DNA of 64,000 nucleotides from Leptolyngbya sp. Cla-17 (GCF_016807185.1 NZ_JAEVYN010000001.1:1948161-2012160), one strand, 5' to 3'; shown: positions 43,944 to 52,901, numbered from the stretch's first letter. Notes: generated by a model from the sequence alone, not told the origin. Translations and numbers: made by a program.

Positions 43944-44222
43944 ATGGCTCGCTCGCTTAAAAAAGGTCCGTTTGTTGCTGATCATCTGCTTAGTAAAGTT
44001 GAAGCATTAAACATAAAGGGTGAAAAGCAAGTTATTAAAACTTGGTCTCGTTCTTCTACGATTTTGCCTCAGATGATTGGGCATACTATTGCTGTTCACA
44101 ACGGCAAACAACATGTTCCGGTTTATGTCAATGAACAAATGGTTGGACATAAGTTGGGAGAATTTTCGCCCACGCGCACCTTTAAGGGGCACGCTGGTAC
44201 TGATAAAAAGGCACGTCGATAA
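43944..44222 (+). CDS. rpsS: 30S ribosomal protein S19
   Basis: A 92-residue head protein, MARSLKKGPFVADHLLSKVE at the start and KLGEFSPTRTFKGHAGTDKK near the end. AAGGAATT before the ATG serves as ribosome-binding site. It lies 18 bp after rplB. Confidence 0.98.
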   Translation: MARSLKKGPFVADHLLSKVEALNIKGEKQVIKTWSRSSTILPQMIGHTIAVHNGKQHVPVYVNEQMVGHKLGEFSPTRTFKGHAGTDKKARR

Positions 44223-44279
44223 GAGAGGGATTTTACTACTGGCTCAAGGCTAGTAGCGGTCAGTTAAGGAGAAATGGAT

Positions 44280-44642
44280 ATGGCTGTTGATACTACAACT
44301 GAAATAAAGGCGATCGCTCGCTACATTCGGATGTCCCCTCGCAAGGTTCGTCGTGTTCTTGATCAAATTCGAGGTATTTCCTACCGAGAAGCGTTAATCA
44401 TCTTGGAATTCATGCCTTATCGTGCATGTGAGCCTGTATTAAAGCTGCTGCGCTCTGCTGCTGCAAATGCTGAACATAATCAGGGATACGATCGTGCAGA
44501 CTTAATCGTTAGTACTGCTTATGCCGATCAGGGTCCGACGTTAAAGCGTTTTCGTCCACGTGCTCAAGGTCGCGCCTATCAAATCCGAAAGCCAACTTGT
44601 CACATTACAATTTCTGTTGCTCCAGGTGGAGAGGACAAGTAG
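44280..44642 (+). CDS. rplV: 50S ribosomal protein L22
   Basis: A 120-residue protein lining the exit tunnel. ARYIRMSPRKVRRVLDQIRG and LKRFRPRAQGRAYQIRKPTCH are the family core and hairpin. Of two ATG codons, 44280 is preferred because AAGGAG at 44266 is 8 bases upstream; 44274 would leave only 2. Confidence 0.97.
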   Translation: MAVDTTTEIKAIARYIRMSPRKVRRVLDQIRGISYREALIILEFMPYRACEPVLKLLRSAAANAEHNQGYDRADLIVSTAYADQGPTLKRFRPRAQGRAYQIRKPTCHITISVAPGGEDK

Positions 44643-44688
44643 TTTGTATGTCAATCAATATTGTTGAATTTGTATAAGGACGCGTTTT

Positions 44689-45438
44689 GTGGGACAGAAG
44701 ATTCATCCAACTGGCTTACGTTTAGGTATCACCCAGGAGCATCGCTCTCGCTGGTTTGCTGATACTAATCGCTATCCTGAGCTACTTCAGGAAGATTACA
44801 CAATCCGAAACTTCTTTTTGAAAAACCCCTTAAAGCTGAAGGGGCTAGAAAGTCCTGGAATTTCTCAAATTCGGATTGAGAGAAAGGCAGATCAAATTGA
44901 CTTAGAAGTGCACACTGCTCGTCCTGGTGTAGTGGTGGGTCGTGGAGGTCAAGGGATTGAGGAATTGCGGAGCGGATTACAAAGGTTGCTGGGCGGGAGT
45001 GATCGCCAAATCCGTATTAACGTAATAGAAGTGACGCGAGTTGATGCGGATGCTGCGTTGATTGGTGAATATATTGCACAGCAATTGGAACGTCGCGTTT
45101 CTTTCCGTCGCGTAGTGCGTCAAACAATTCAACGTGCTCAAAAAGCTGGCGTAGAAGGCATCAAAATTCAAGTCAGTGGTCGTCTAAACGGGGCTGAAAT
45201 TGCTCGTCCCGAATGGACACGAGAGGGACGCGTACCCCTTCACACACTCCGTGCAGACATTGATTACGCCTACTGCACTGCCAGTACAATCTACGGCACG
45301 CTTGGTATCAAGGTGTGGGTCTTCAAAGGTGAAATTATACCTGGACAAGAAGAGAAATCTGTACCCGCTAACAATCAGCCTAAACGTCGTCAACAACGTC
45401 GTCGTCAGCAATTTGAAGATCGCTCAAATGAAGGGTGA
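44689..45438 (+). CDS. rpsC: 30S ribosomal protein S3
   Basis: A 249-residue protein with the KH domain (GRGGQGIEELRSGLQRLLG, about residues 80-110) and the S3 C-terminal domain (RLNGAEIARPEWTREGRVPL). It forms the mRNA entry helicase with S4 and S5. Starts with GTG (MGQKIHPTGLRLGI). The C-terminus ends in a basic tail. Confidence 0.98.
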   Translation: MGQKIHPTGLRLGITQEHRSRWFADTNRYPELLQEDYTIRNFFLKNPLKLKGLESPGISQIRIERKADQIDLEVHTARPGVVVGRGGQGIEELRSGLQRLLGGSDRQIRINVIEVTRVDADAALIGEYIAQQLERRVSFRRVVRQTIQRAQKAGVEGIKIQVSGRLNGAEIARPEWTREGRVPLHTLRADIDYAYCTASTIYGTLGIKVWVFKGEIIPGQEEKSVPANNQPKRRQQRRRQQFEDRSNEG

Positions 45439-45448
45439 AGTTAGGAAA

Positions 45449-45468
45449 CGAAAGATGCCTATCTTTCG
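45449..45468 (+). other. hairpin between rpsC and rplP
   Basis: A perfect 8-bp stem, CGAAAGAT (45449-45456) and ATCTTTCG (45461-45468), with a GCCT loop, in the 72-base gap between the two genes. No T run follows, so it is not a standard terminator; RNA processing or stability control is possible. Confidence 0.55.
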
Positions 45469-45510
45469 GACATTTAATCCCCGAATTTTGACTCCCTAAG
45501 GTAGTGAGCC

Positions 45511-45930
45511 ATGTTAAGCCCAAGAAGAACAAAATTTCGTAAACAGCAGCGCGGACGTATGAAAGGTCTAGCGACTCGTGGCAGTGATCTAAACTTTGGT
45601 GAGTTTGGATTGCAAGCTTTAGAACCAACTTGGATTACTTCTCGCCAAATTGAGGCGAGTCGTCGTGCAATGACTCGTTACATTCGTCGAGGCGGTAAAA
45701 TCTGGATTCGTATTTTTCCAGATAAACCCATAACCATGCGCCCTGCAGAAACCCGTATGGGTTCTGGTAAAGGTGCTCCTGAATATTGGGTCGCTGTTGT
45801 GAAGCCCGGACGAATTTTATTTGAAATTGCTGGCGTGCCAGAAGCGACTGCCCGTGAAGCAATGCGATTAGCTCAATATAAATTGCCAATCAAGACAAAG
45901 TTTATCACTCGTGAAGCGGAGGAGTCATAA
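45511..45930 (+). CDS. rplP: 50S ribosomal protein L16
   Basis: A 139-residue protein near the A site. LSPRRTKFRKQQRGRMKG at the start, RRGGKIWIRIFPDKPITMRP and MGSGKGAPEYWVAVVKPGR are the L16 signatures. GTAGTGAGCC precedes the ATG with a weak ribosome-binding site. Confidence 0.98.
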   Translation: MLSPRRTKFRKQQRGRMKGLATRGSDLNFGEFGLQALEPTWITSRQIEASRRAMTRYIRRGGKIWIRIFPDKPITMRPAETRMGSGKGAPEYWVAVVKPGRILFEIAGVPEATAREAMRLAQYKLPIKTKFITREAEES

Positions 45931-45932
45931 CG

Positions 45933-46148
45933 ATGTCATTACCTAAAATCGACGAAGTTCGGAATTTGAGTGAAGAAGAACTTGACGAACAGATTGTAGC
46001 CACAAAGCGTTTATTGTTTGACCTACGTTTTCAAAAAGGCACTCGTAGACTAGAAAAGTCTCATCAGTTTAAACACACCCGTCATCGGTTAGCTCAATTG
46101 ATGACCATTGAACGGGAACGTCAACTGCAGAAGGCATCATCACACTAA
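45933..46148 (+). CDS. rpmC: 50S ribosomal protein L29
   Basis: A 71-residue two-helix protein near the tunnel exit. EVRNLSEEELDEQIVATKRL and the HTRHRLAQLMTIERER segment identify it. GGAGG inside the end of rplP serves as ribosome-binding site; only 2 bases separate the genes. Confidence 0.95.
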   Translation: MSLPKIDEVRNLSEEELDEQIVATKRLLFDLRFQKGTRRLEKSHQFKHTRHRLAQLMTIERERQLQKASSH

Positions 46149-46202
46149 TGGACGGCGCTTCTGCTTACAAGTATTTTTATAGCTTTCGACGGAGTAGATG
46201 AG

Positions 46203-46454
46203 ATGGCAGTAAAAGAGAGAGTTGGTCTGGTCGTTAGCGACAAAATGGATAAAACCGTAGTGGTAGCGGTTGAGAGTCGCTCTGCCCATTCAAAATATGG
46301 AAAAATCGTTGCTAGTACAAAGCGATACAAAGCTCATGATGAAGGAAACCAGTGCAAGACTGGCGATCGCGTTCGCATTCAAGAAACTCGTCCCTTGAGC
46401 CGCACCAAACGGTGGCAAGTGATCGATGTTTTAACAACATCCGCTCAAGTTTAA
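46203..46454 (+). CDS. rpsQ: 30S ribosomal protein S17
   Basis: An 83-residue OB-fold primary 16S rRNA binder: VKERVGLVVSDKMDKTVVVA and HDEGNQCKTGDRVRIQETRP followed by LSRTKRW. Normal bacterial length. Confidence 0.97.
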   Translation: MAVKERVGLVVSDKMDKTVVVAVESRSAHSKYGKIVASTKRYKAHDEGNQCKTGDRVRIQETRPLSRTKRWQVIDVLTTSAQV

Positions 46455-46467
46455 AGGAAGGTGACTT

Positions 46468-46833
46468 ATGATTCAGCCGCAAAGCTACCTTAATGTTGCA
46501 GACAACAGTGGTGCTCGCAAGCTAATGTGCATCCGCGTATTAGGTGGTCGTCGCCGCTACGCAGGTATCGGTGACGTTGTGGTCGCCGTTGTTAAAGATG
46601 CGATTCCCAATATGGCGGTTAAAAAGTCTGATGTAGTGACTGCAGTAATCGTTCGAACCCGTCATACCCTACGCCGTGACAACGGCATGAGTATTCGCTT
46701 CGATGATAATGCTGCTGTACTTATCAATAAAGATAAAAACCCCCGTGGAACTCGCGTTTTTGGTCCTGTGGCACGTGAATTACGTGACAAGGAGTTCACT
46801 AAAATTGTTTCTTTGGCTCCGGAGGTACTGTGA
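46468..46833 (+). CDS. rplN: 50S ribosomal protein L14
   Basis: A 121-residue protein, MIQPQSYLNVADNSGARKLM at the start, GRRRYAGIGDVVVAVVKDAI in the core and RELRDKEFTKIVSLAPEVL at the end; complete L14. AAGGAAGGTG precedes the ATG. The TGA stop overlaps the rplX ATG by one base. Confidence 0.98.
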   Translation: MIQPQSYLNVADNSGARKLMCIRVLGGRRRYAGIGDVVVAVVKDAIPNMAVKKSDVVTAVIVRTRHTLRRDNGMSIRFDDNAAVLINKDKNPRGTRVFGPVARELRDKEFTKIVSLAPEVL

Positions 46834-47177
46834 TGGCAAAAACTAAAGCGGTCATTCGTCACAAGATGCACGTCAAGAAGGGCGACACGGTTCAAGTTAT
46901 CTCTGGGAAAGATAAAGGAAAAATTGGAGAAATCCTGCAAACTTTACACAAGGAAAGTAAAGTCCTCGTCAAAGGAGTGAACTTCCGAACAAAGCATGTA
47001 AAGCCTCAGCAAGAGGGCGAATCTGGACAAATAGTAACTAGTGAAGCTCCAATCCATAGCTCTAATGTCATGCTTTATTCCGAGAAGCAAAAAACTGCTA
47101 GTCGCATTTGCTACAGCTTCAATGCTGATGGACGTAAGGTGCGTATGTTGAAAAAGACTGGGGAAATCCTTGATTAA
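46833..47177 (+). CDS. rplX: 50S ribosomal protein L24
   Basis: A 114-residue assembly initiator with the KOW motif in KKGDTVQVISGKDKGKIGEI. The ATG at 46833 shares a base with the rplN stop, so translation is probably coupled; GGAGG (46819-46823) is the ribosome-binding site. Confidence 0.97.
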   Translation: MAKTKAVIRHKMHVKKGDTVQVISGKDKGKIGEILQTLHKESKVLVKGVNFRTKHVKPQQEGESGQIVTSEAPIHSSNVMLYSEKQKTASRICYSFNADGRKVRMLKKTGEILD

Positions 47178-47228
47178 CTTAATCTCTTTTCCTGACAAAG
47201 CCCAGGGAATCTAAGGAAACTGATTTAT

Positions 47229-47774
47229 ATGCCACAGAAAATTAAAGTTCGCTACCAAGAAGAAATTGTTCCGAAGCTGACAGAGCAGTTTGGTTACAAA
47301 AACGTTCATCAGGTTCCTAAACTGGTTAAGGTAACCTTAAACCGAGGGCTAGGCGAAGCGGCTCAAAATGCTAAAGCATTGGAAGCATCGCTGGTTGAGA
47401 TTGGGGTGATTACTGGGCAAAAGCCTGTTGTAACTCGAGCCAAGAAAGCGATAGCTGGCTTCAAGCTTCGCCAAGGGATGCCCGTTGGCATCATGGTTAC
47501 TTTGCGAGCTGATCGGATGTATGCGTTTTTAGATAGATTTATCAACCTTGCACTGCCTAGAATCCGAGATTTTAGAGGAATTAGTCCAAAGAGTTTCGAC
47601 GGACGAGGAAACTACACCTTGGGAATTCGCGAACAGCTTATCTTTCCAGAAATCGAGTACGACAGCATTGACCAAATTCGCGGGATGGATATTTCCATCA
47701 TTACAACGGCAAACACTGATGAGGAGGGTCGAGCCTTGTTGAAAGAATTTGGTATGCCCTTCCGGGACAGCTAA
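47229..47774 (+). CDS. rplE: 50S ribosomal protein L5
   Basis: A 181-residue 5S rRNA-binding protein. YKNVHQVPKLVKVTLNRGLG, ITGQKPVVTRAKKAIAGFKL and FRGISPKSFDGRGNYTLGI are the L5 blocks. Complete. Confidence 0.98.
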   Translation: MPQKIKVRYQEEIVPKLTEQFGYKNVHQVPKLVKVTLNRGLGEAAQNAKALEASLVEIGVITGQKPVVTRAKKAIAGFKLRQGMPVGIMVTLRADRMYAFLDRFINLALPRIRDFRGISPKSFDGRGNYTLGIREQLIFPEIEYDSIDQIRGMDISIITTANTDEEGRALLKEFGMPFRDS

Positions 47775-47798
47775 GGCAGGTTTATCAAAGGGAACACT

Positions 47799-48200
47799 AT
47801 GGCGGTAAATGATACGATTTCAGATATGTTGACGCGAATTCGTAATGCGAATCTTGCGCGGCATCAAACCACCGAAATCCCATCCACAAAGATGACTCGC
47901 AACATTGCCAAAGTCCTTAAGGATGAGGGTTTCATTACTGAATACGAAGAAACTGGCGAGGGTATTAAGAAGAACTTGGTGATTTCTTTGAAATACAAGG
48001 GCAAAAGCAGACGACCCATCATTAACTCTTTGAAGCGAGTCAGTAAACCAGGTTTTCGAGTTTACTCAAATCGAAATGACTTGCCCCGTGTACTGGGAGG
48101 CATCGGTATTGCTATCATTTCGACTTCAAGCGGCATTATGACCGACCGTGAAGCTCGTCGGCAGGGTTTAGGTGGTGAAGTCCTCTGCTACGTTTGGTAG
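47799..48200 (+). CDS. rpsH: 30S ribosomal protein S8
   Basis: A 133-residue 16S rRNA central-domain binder. NDTISDMLTRIRNANLARHQ at the start and the signature ISTSSGIMTDREARRQGLGG near the C-terminus. rpsN, which precedes rpsH in many bacteria, is not present here, as is common in cyanobacteria. Confidence 0.98.
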   Translation: MAVNDTISDMLTRIRNANLARHQTTEIPSTKMTRNIAKVLKDEGFITEYEETGEGIKKNLVISLKYKGKSRRPIINSLKRVSKPGFRVYSNRNDLPRVLGGIGIAIISTSSGIMTDREARRQGLGGEVLCYVW

Positions 48201-48262
48201 CTAATTTGAGGATAAACATCATCAGATCGTCCTAGCGATCGCAGTAGTAGGAGTAAGAAGCT

Positions 48263-48802
48263 ATGTCACGTATAGGTAAGCGTCCAATCAGTATTCCCAG
48301 CAAAGTGACTGTCGCCATTGACGGTCAATCTGTTACGGTTAAGGGTCCCAAAGGTGAGTTGTCCCGTACGCTGCCTGATGAGGTCAAAATCTCACAGGAA
48401 GGAGAGACTGTTTTTGTTAACCAGCGCGATGAATCGCGCACCGCGCGTCAACGCCATGGTCTCAGTCGAACTCTGATTGCAAACATGGTTGAAGGCGTAT
48501 CACAAGGATTTCAGCGCCGATTGGAAATTATTGGGGTTGGCTATAGAGCACAAGTTCAGGGTCAGAATTTGACTCTTAACATGGGCTATAGCCATCCAGT
48601 TCAAATAGAGCCACCTAACGGTATCCAGTTTGCCGTAGAAGGTACTACAAACGTTTTGGTAAGTGGCATCGACAAGGAAATTGTGGGTAACACAGCGGCG
48701 CGGATTCGAGCAGTTCGACCTCCCGAACCTTACAAGGGCAAGGGCATTCGTTATGCAGGCGAAGTCGTTAAGCGTAAGGCTGGTAAGGCAGGTAAGAAGT
48801 AG
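48263..48802 (+). CDS. rplF: 50S ribosomal protein L6
   Basis: A 179-residue two-domain protein near the factor-binding site. MSRIGKRPISIPSKVTVAID at the start and the signature PEPYKGKGIRYAGEVVKRKA at the end. AGTAGGAG before the ATG is the probable ribosome-binding site. Confidence 0.98.
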   Translation: MSRIGKRPISIPSKVTVAIDGQSVTVKGPKGELSRTLPDEVKISQEGETVFVNQRDESRTARQRHGLSRTLIANMVEGVSQGFQRRLEIIGVGYRAQVQGQNLTLNMGYSHPVQIEPPNGIQFAVEGTTNVLVSGIDKEIVGNTAARIRAVRPPEPYKGKGIRYAGEVVKRKAGKAGKK

Positions 48803-48804
48803 TT

Positions 48805-49167
48805 ATGAAAACAAGTCGTAGAGAATCAACTCGTCGTCGTCATTCTCGTGTACGTCGCAAGGTGTTAGGAACATCAGAGCGCCCTCGGCTAGCTGTTTTT
48901 CGCTCCAATCAGCACATCTATGTTCAGCTAATTGATGATACTCAACATCATACGTTAGCATCTGCTTCAACAGTAGAATCGGATCTCAAAGCAGATCTAG
49001 ATACAGGGGCAAACTGTAATGCTTCTGCTCATGTCGGAAAGCTCATTGCTGAGCGTTCTATCGAGAAAGGGATCAAGCGAGTTGTATTTGATCGCGGTGG
49101 TAATCTTTATCACGGTCGTGTTAAAGCTTTGGCTGACGCTGCCCGTGAAGCTGGACTGGAATTTTAA
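48805..49167 (+). CDS. rplR: 50S ribosomal protein L18
   Basis: A 120-residue 5S rRNA-binding protein: RPRLAVFRSNQHIYVQLIDD, then VVFDRGGNLYHGRVKALADA. Starts 2 bases after the rplF stop, with GGTAAG inside rplF as weak ribosome-binding site. Confidence 0.98.
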   Translation: MKTSRRESTRRRHSRVRRKVLGTSERPRLAVFRSNQHIYVQLIDDTQHHTLASASTVESDLKADLDTGANCNASAHVGKLIAERSIEKGIKRVVFDRGGNLYHGRVKALADAAREAGLEF

Positions 49168-49179
49168 GGACTAATAATC

Positions 49180-49701
49180 ATGGCGAAGGGTCGTAAAAAC
49201 ACGAAGAGCCGCGAAAAAGAAACCGATTGGCAGGAACGGGTTGTTCAAATCCGTCGTGTCACTAAGGTTGTCAAAGGTGGCAAAAAACTTAGCTTTCGGG
49301 CGATCGTTGTCGTGGGCAATGAACGTGGGCAAGTTGGTGTTGGCGTTGGCAAAGCTGCAGATGTAATTGGAGCTGTTAAAAAGGGTGTGGCAGATGGCAA
49401 AAAGCATCTAGTCGAAGTTCCTTTAACCAAGAATAACTCCATTCCTCACCCCACCACGGGTCAAGGCGGTGGTGCAAAAGTAATGATGCGCCCTGCGGCA
49501 CCTGGTACTGGAGTAATTGCTGGAGGCGCAGTTAGAACTGTGCTTGAGCTAGCAGGTGTTAAAAATATTTTGGCTAAACAGCTTGGTTCTGACAATCCTC
49601 TGAATAATGCAAGAGCAGCTGTTGATGCTCTTGGCACCTTGAGAACGTTTGCTGAAGTAGCTGAGGAGAGGGGTATTTCAATCGAGAACTTATACGCTTA
49701 A
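49180..49701 (+). CDS. rpsE: 30S ribosomal protein S5
   Basis: A 173-residue protein with the dsRNA-binding-like N-terminal domain (ERVVQIRRVTKVVKGGKKLSF, GNERGQVGVGVGKAADV) and the C-terminal domain with GGGAKVMMRPAAPGTGVIAG. rpmD (L30) does not follow it, as in other cyanobacteria. Confidence 0.98.
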   Translation: MAKGRKNTKSREKETDWQERVVQIRRVTKVVKGGKKLSFRAIVVVGNERGQVGVGVGKAADVIGAVKKGVADGKKHLVEVPLTKNNSIPHPTTGQGGGAKVMMRPAAPGTGVIAGGAVRTVLELAGVKNILAKQLGSDNPLNNARAAVDALGTLRTFAEVAEERGISIENLYA

Positions 49702-49780
49702 TTAGGATTAGTTATTGCTAGCTTCTGCCTGATTTAGTGACAGTGAATTGATGTCTTGATCTTGAATGAGAGTATTAACC

Positions 49781-50230
49781 ATGAGACTTTACGATGTAGC
49801 ACCTCAACCAGGCTCAAACCGCCGCCGCCGCCGCGTTGGTCGAGGAATTGCGGCTGGACAAGGTGCAAGTTGTGGCTTTGGTATGCGGGGGCAAAAATCT
49901 CGTTCGGGGCGTCCAACCCGTCCTGGTTTTGAAGGTGGACAAACTCCTTTATATCGACGTTTACCAAAACTAAAGTATTTTCCGCTAGTAAATCCTAAGA
50001 ACTTTACTGTTATTAACGTCGGTAAATTATCAACGCTTGCAGCAAACTTCGAAGTAACGTTAGAGTCCTTAATCGAATCTGGTATCTTGACTGCCGACGA
50101 TGGGCCCTTAAAGATTTTGGGTGGTGGGGAGTTGACTATTCCCTTGTCTGTGAAAGCGGCAGCTTTCACAGCATCTGCTCGCGCTAAGATTGAAGCGGTG
50201 AAAGGAACCTGCGAGGTTTTAGATGGCTAA
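49781..50230 (+). CDS. rplO: 50S ribosomal protein L15
   Basis: A 149-residue late-assembly protein. MRLYDVAPQPGSNRRRRRVG at the start, GQGASCGFGMRGQKSRSG and PLYRRLPKLKYF in the core. The ATG at 49781 is used because homologues begin MRL-x-D-L; another in-frame ATG lies at 49766. Confidence 0.97.
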   Translation: MRLYDVAPQPGSNRRRRRVGRGIAAGQGASCGFGMRGQKSRSGRPTRPGFEGGQTPLYRRLPKLKYFPLVNPKNFTVINVGKLSTLAANFEVTLESLIESGILTADDGPLKILGGGELTIPLSVKAAAFTASARAKIEAVKGTCEVLDG

Positions 50231-50330
50231 TAGCTTATCTTAAAAGTTTTCTACGTGCTTCCTAGTAATTTTCACTAAGAATTGCAGTCGCACAATTGCC
50301 ACAAAAAGCGTGCATTAGGAGAGTTTCCCT

Positions 50331-51725
50331 ATGGTTGTTAATCGAGACAAGGCACCAAGTGCCCAAGAGACGTTTTCCCAAATGGCGCAGGCGGCTGGAC
50401 TGCGTGGACGTGTCTTGCTGACAATCGGGATGTTAATTCTGGTACGCCTTGGCATTTTTCTACCGATCCCCGATATAGATCGTAGTGCATTCGCACAAAG
50501 TGTTCAAAACAACCCCGTAGTAAGTTTCTTAGATATTTTCTCGGGGGGCGGATTATCTGCACTAGGTATTTTCGCACTCGGCATTTTACCTTATATTAAT
50601 GCTTCTATTATCTTGCAGCTTTTAACAACTGCTCTTCCCGCACTTGAAAATCTTCAGAAAAATGAGGGAGAGGCGGGTCGTCGAAAGATCTCTCAAATTA
50701 CTCGCTATGTTGCCCTTGGCTGGGCAATTATTCAAAGTGTGGGGCTGGCTTGGTGGGTAATTAACAGTGGTGCGGCAAGAATAAACGGGGCTTTGGTTCT
50801 GGCTCAACGAACTCCAAGTGGCTTTTCATTTGCAACTCAAGCGGGGGTACCCATTAGCCCTATAACGCTGATTCCATTTATTGCCTCTACAGCTTTGGCT
50901 TTGACAGCCGGTTCTATGCTTGTAATGTGGATTGGAGAGTTAATCACTGAGCGTGGCATTGGTAATGGTGCATCTTTACTAATTGTCATAAGCATTGTTT
51001 CTGGATTGCCTCGTTCTCTAGGACAAACTTTGGAATTAGCTCAGACTGGCGATCGCGGCTTAGTAGGTGGCGTGATCATGCTGCTTATTGTTTTTCTAGT
51101 CATGATTGTAGGCATCGTTTTCGTTCAAGAAGGAACTCGACGAATTCCTATCGTTTCTGCTCGTCGCCAAGTGGGTCGTAAGACCTACCTTGAACGCAGC
51201 AGCTATTTGCCTCTCCGATTGAATTCCAGCGGTGTGATGCCTATTATTTTTGCTTCTGCCATTCTTTTCTTGCCCGTCTATTTAGCTGAATTTACCAAAA
51301 ATCCTTTTTTGAGTCAGGTTGCTAACTATCTGAGTCCAAGTGGTCAAGCGCCTTGGGTCTATGTAATTTTCTACCTTTTTCTAATCATATTCTTTAGTTA
51401 TTTCTGGACATCTTTAACCATTAATCCGGTTGATTTATCTCAGAACTTGAAAAAGATGGGAGCTAGTATTCCAGGCATTCGACCAGGAAAAGCGACCAGC
51501 GATTACATTGAACGTGTTTTAAATCGCCTTACATTCCTTGGGGCAATATTTTTGGGCTTAGTTGCAATTGTTCCAACAGCTGTTGAAAGTGCCACTCGCG
51601 TAACCACTTTTCAAGGATTTGGAGCAACTTCTCTCCTCATTGTTGTTGGGGTAGCCATTGACACTGCGAAGCAGATTCAAACGTATGTAATTTCTCAACG
51701 ATACGAAGGAATGGTGAATCAATAG
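50331..51725 (+). CDS. secY: preprotein translocase subunit SecY
   Basis: A 464-residue channel subunit of the Sec translocon with ten transmembrane helices, serving plasma and thylakoid membranes. The first helix LLTIGMLILVRLGIFLPIPDID, the plug region FSGGGLSALGIFALGILPYI and GEAGRRKISQITRY match SecY; the cytosolic loop with GTRRIPI is present. Its TAG stop overlaps the adk GTG start by one base. Confidence 0.98.
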   Translation: MVVNRDKAPSAQETFSQMAQAAGLRGRVLLTIGMLILVRLGIFLPIPDIDRSAFAQSVQNNPVVSFLDIFSGGGLSALGIFALGILPYINASIILQLLTTALPALENLQKNEGEAGRRKISQITRYVALGWAIIQSVGLAWWVINSGAARINGALVLAQRTPSGFSFATQAGVPISPITLIPFIASTALALTAGSMLVMWIGELITERGIGNGASLLIVISIVSGLPRSLGQTLELAQTGDRGLVGGVIMLLIVFLVMIVGIVFVQEGTRRIPIVSARRQVGRKTYLERSSYLPLRLNSSGVMPIIFASAILFLPVYLAEFTKNPFLSQVANYLSPSGQAPWVYVIFYLFLIIFFSYFWTSLTINPVDLSQNLKKMGASIPGIRPGKATSDYIERVLNRLTFLGAIFLGLVAIVPTAVESATRVTTFQGFGATSLLIVVGVAIDTAKQIQTYVISQRYEGMVNQ

Positions 51726-52273
51726 TGCCTCGATTGATATTTTTAGGTGCTCCTGGAGCTGGTAAAGGAACCCAGGCAAAGTTGACGGCAGACCTTTGCA
51801 GTATTCCTCACATTTCCACAGGAGACATTCTCCGGGCTGCTGTTGCAAATCAAACTCCCTTAGGTATACAAGCAAAATCTTATATGGATCGAGGCGACCT
51901 AGTACCCGACCAGCTTGTAGTTGCGCTAATCCAAGAGAGATTAAACAATGCTGATGCACAAGATGGTTGGATTTTAGACGGGTTTCCTCGAAATGTGCTT
52001 CAAGCAGAGTTTTTAGATTCCCTCTTAAACCAGATCGAGCAACCATATGATTATGTTGTGAATCTTGAGGTTCCTGATGATGTTTTGGCTAGTCGAATGC
52101 TTGAGAGAGGAAGAACTGATGATACTGAAGAAGTAATTCATAATCGATTAAAGGTCTATCGAGAACAAACTTCTCCTTTAATTGATTTCTATACAAAGCG
52201 TAAAAAGCTTGCTGTTGTAGACGGTAATCAGCTGGTGGAAAAAGTCACGATGGACTTAAAGAAGCTTATCTAA
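51725..52273 (+). CDS. adk: adenylate kinase
   Basis: A 182-residue short-form enzyme interconverting ATP + AMP and 2 ADP. P-loop GAPGAGKGTQA near residue 7, AMP-binding STGDILRAAV, and the signature ILDGFPRNVLQAEF. The zinc-type long LID is missing; only the short LID (GRTDDTEEVIHNRLKVY) is there, as in cyanobacteria. GTG start coupled to secY. Confidence 0.97.
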   Translation: MPRLIFLGAPGAGKGTQAKLTADLCSIPHISTGDILRAAVANQTPLGIQAKSYMDRGDLVPDQLVVALIQERLNNADAQDGWILDGFPRNVLQAEFLDSLLNQIEQPYDYVVNLEVPDDVLASRMLERGRTDDTEEVIHNRLKVYREQTSPLIDFYTKRKKLAVVDGNQLVEKVTMDLKKLI

Positions 52274-52385
52274 GCATACTGGTCATCTTCCCTAAGAAGA
52301 TTTTCTTTCAATAGTCTAGACTCAAGATGAAATGGCTCTGCTGGGATTTTATCTGGTCGTTGTATAGCAAAGCAGGAGAGTTAAA

Positions 52386-52613
52386 TTGTCGAAGCAAGAT
52401 TTAATTGAGATGGAAGGCACAGTAACAGAGTCCCTTCCAAATGCCATGTTTCGTGTTGATTTAGATAATGGGTTTAATGTATTGGCTCATATTTCAGGAA
52501 AAATTAGACGAAATTACATCAAAATTTTGCCGGGCGATCGCGTAAAGGTTGAATTGACTCCATACGACCTCACCAAAGGACGAATAACCTATCGCTTACG
52601 CAATAAAAAATAA
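52386..52613 (+). CDS. infA: translation initiation factor IF-1
   Basis: A 75-residue OB-fold protein (SKQDLIEMEGTVTESLPNAM ... HISGKIRRNYIKILPGDRVK), slightly longer than the usual 72-73. The start codon is TTG at 52386; GGAG at 52376 serves as ribosome-binding site. Only this start makes a normal N-terminus. Confidence 0.96.
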   Translation: MSKQDLIEMEGTVTESLPNAMFRVDLDNGFNVLAHISGKIRRNYIKILPGDRVKVELTPYDLTKGRITYRLRNKK

Positions 52614-52654
52614 TTTCGCTTTTCAGGATTGTTTGCTAAAAAAATTCACCGGGG

Positions 52655-52684
52655 TTGACAACTTTAGTGAAATTTTGATAATAT
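52655..52684 (+). promoter_or_regulatory. near-consensus promoter upstream of rpmJ
   Basis: TTGACA (52655-52660), an 18-base spacer and TAATAT (52679-52684), ending 27 bases before the rpmJ ATG. It would drive rpmJ-rpsM-rpsK-rpoA-rplQ and perhaps the rest independently of the upstream cluster. Confidence 0.75.
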
Positions 52685-52711
52685 ATTGAGTTTGTAGCGA
52701 TATCAACAGAG

Positions 52712-52825
52712 ATGAAAGTTCGAGCATCAGTTCGCAAAATCTGCGAGAAATGTCGTGTTATTCGCCGCAAAGGTCGAGTCATGGTCATTTGCCCTAACCC
52801 AAAGCATAAGCAACGCCAGGGTTAG
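52712..52825 (+). CDS. rpmJ: 50S ribosomal protein L36
   Basis: A 37-residue protein translating as KVRASVRKICEKCRVIRRKG then RVMVICPNPKHKQRQG. The C-x2-C, C and H residues form the zinc site of the standard (C+) L36. It lies between infA and rpsM, its usual place, and it is complete. Confidence 0.96.
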   Translation: MKVRASVRKICEKCRVIRRKGRVMVICPNPKHKQRQG

Positions 52826-52901
52826 TTGTTTGGTTTTAGCCTCCATCGTGTAGAGATTTTCAGTTAAGTTAGCGTTAATTTAGACAGTAGGGGAGAATAG
52901 T

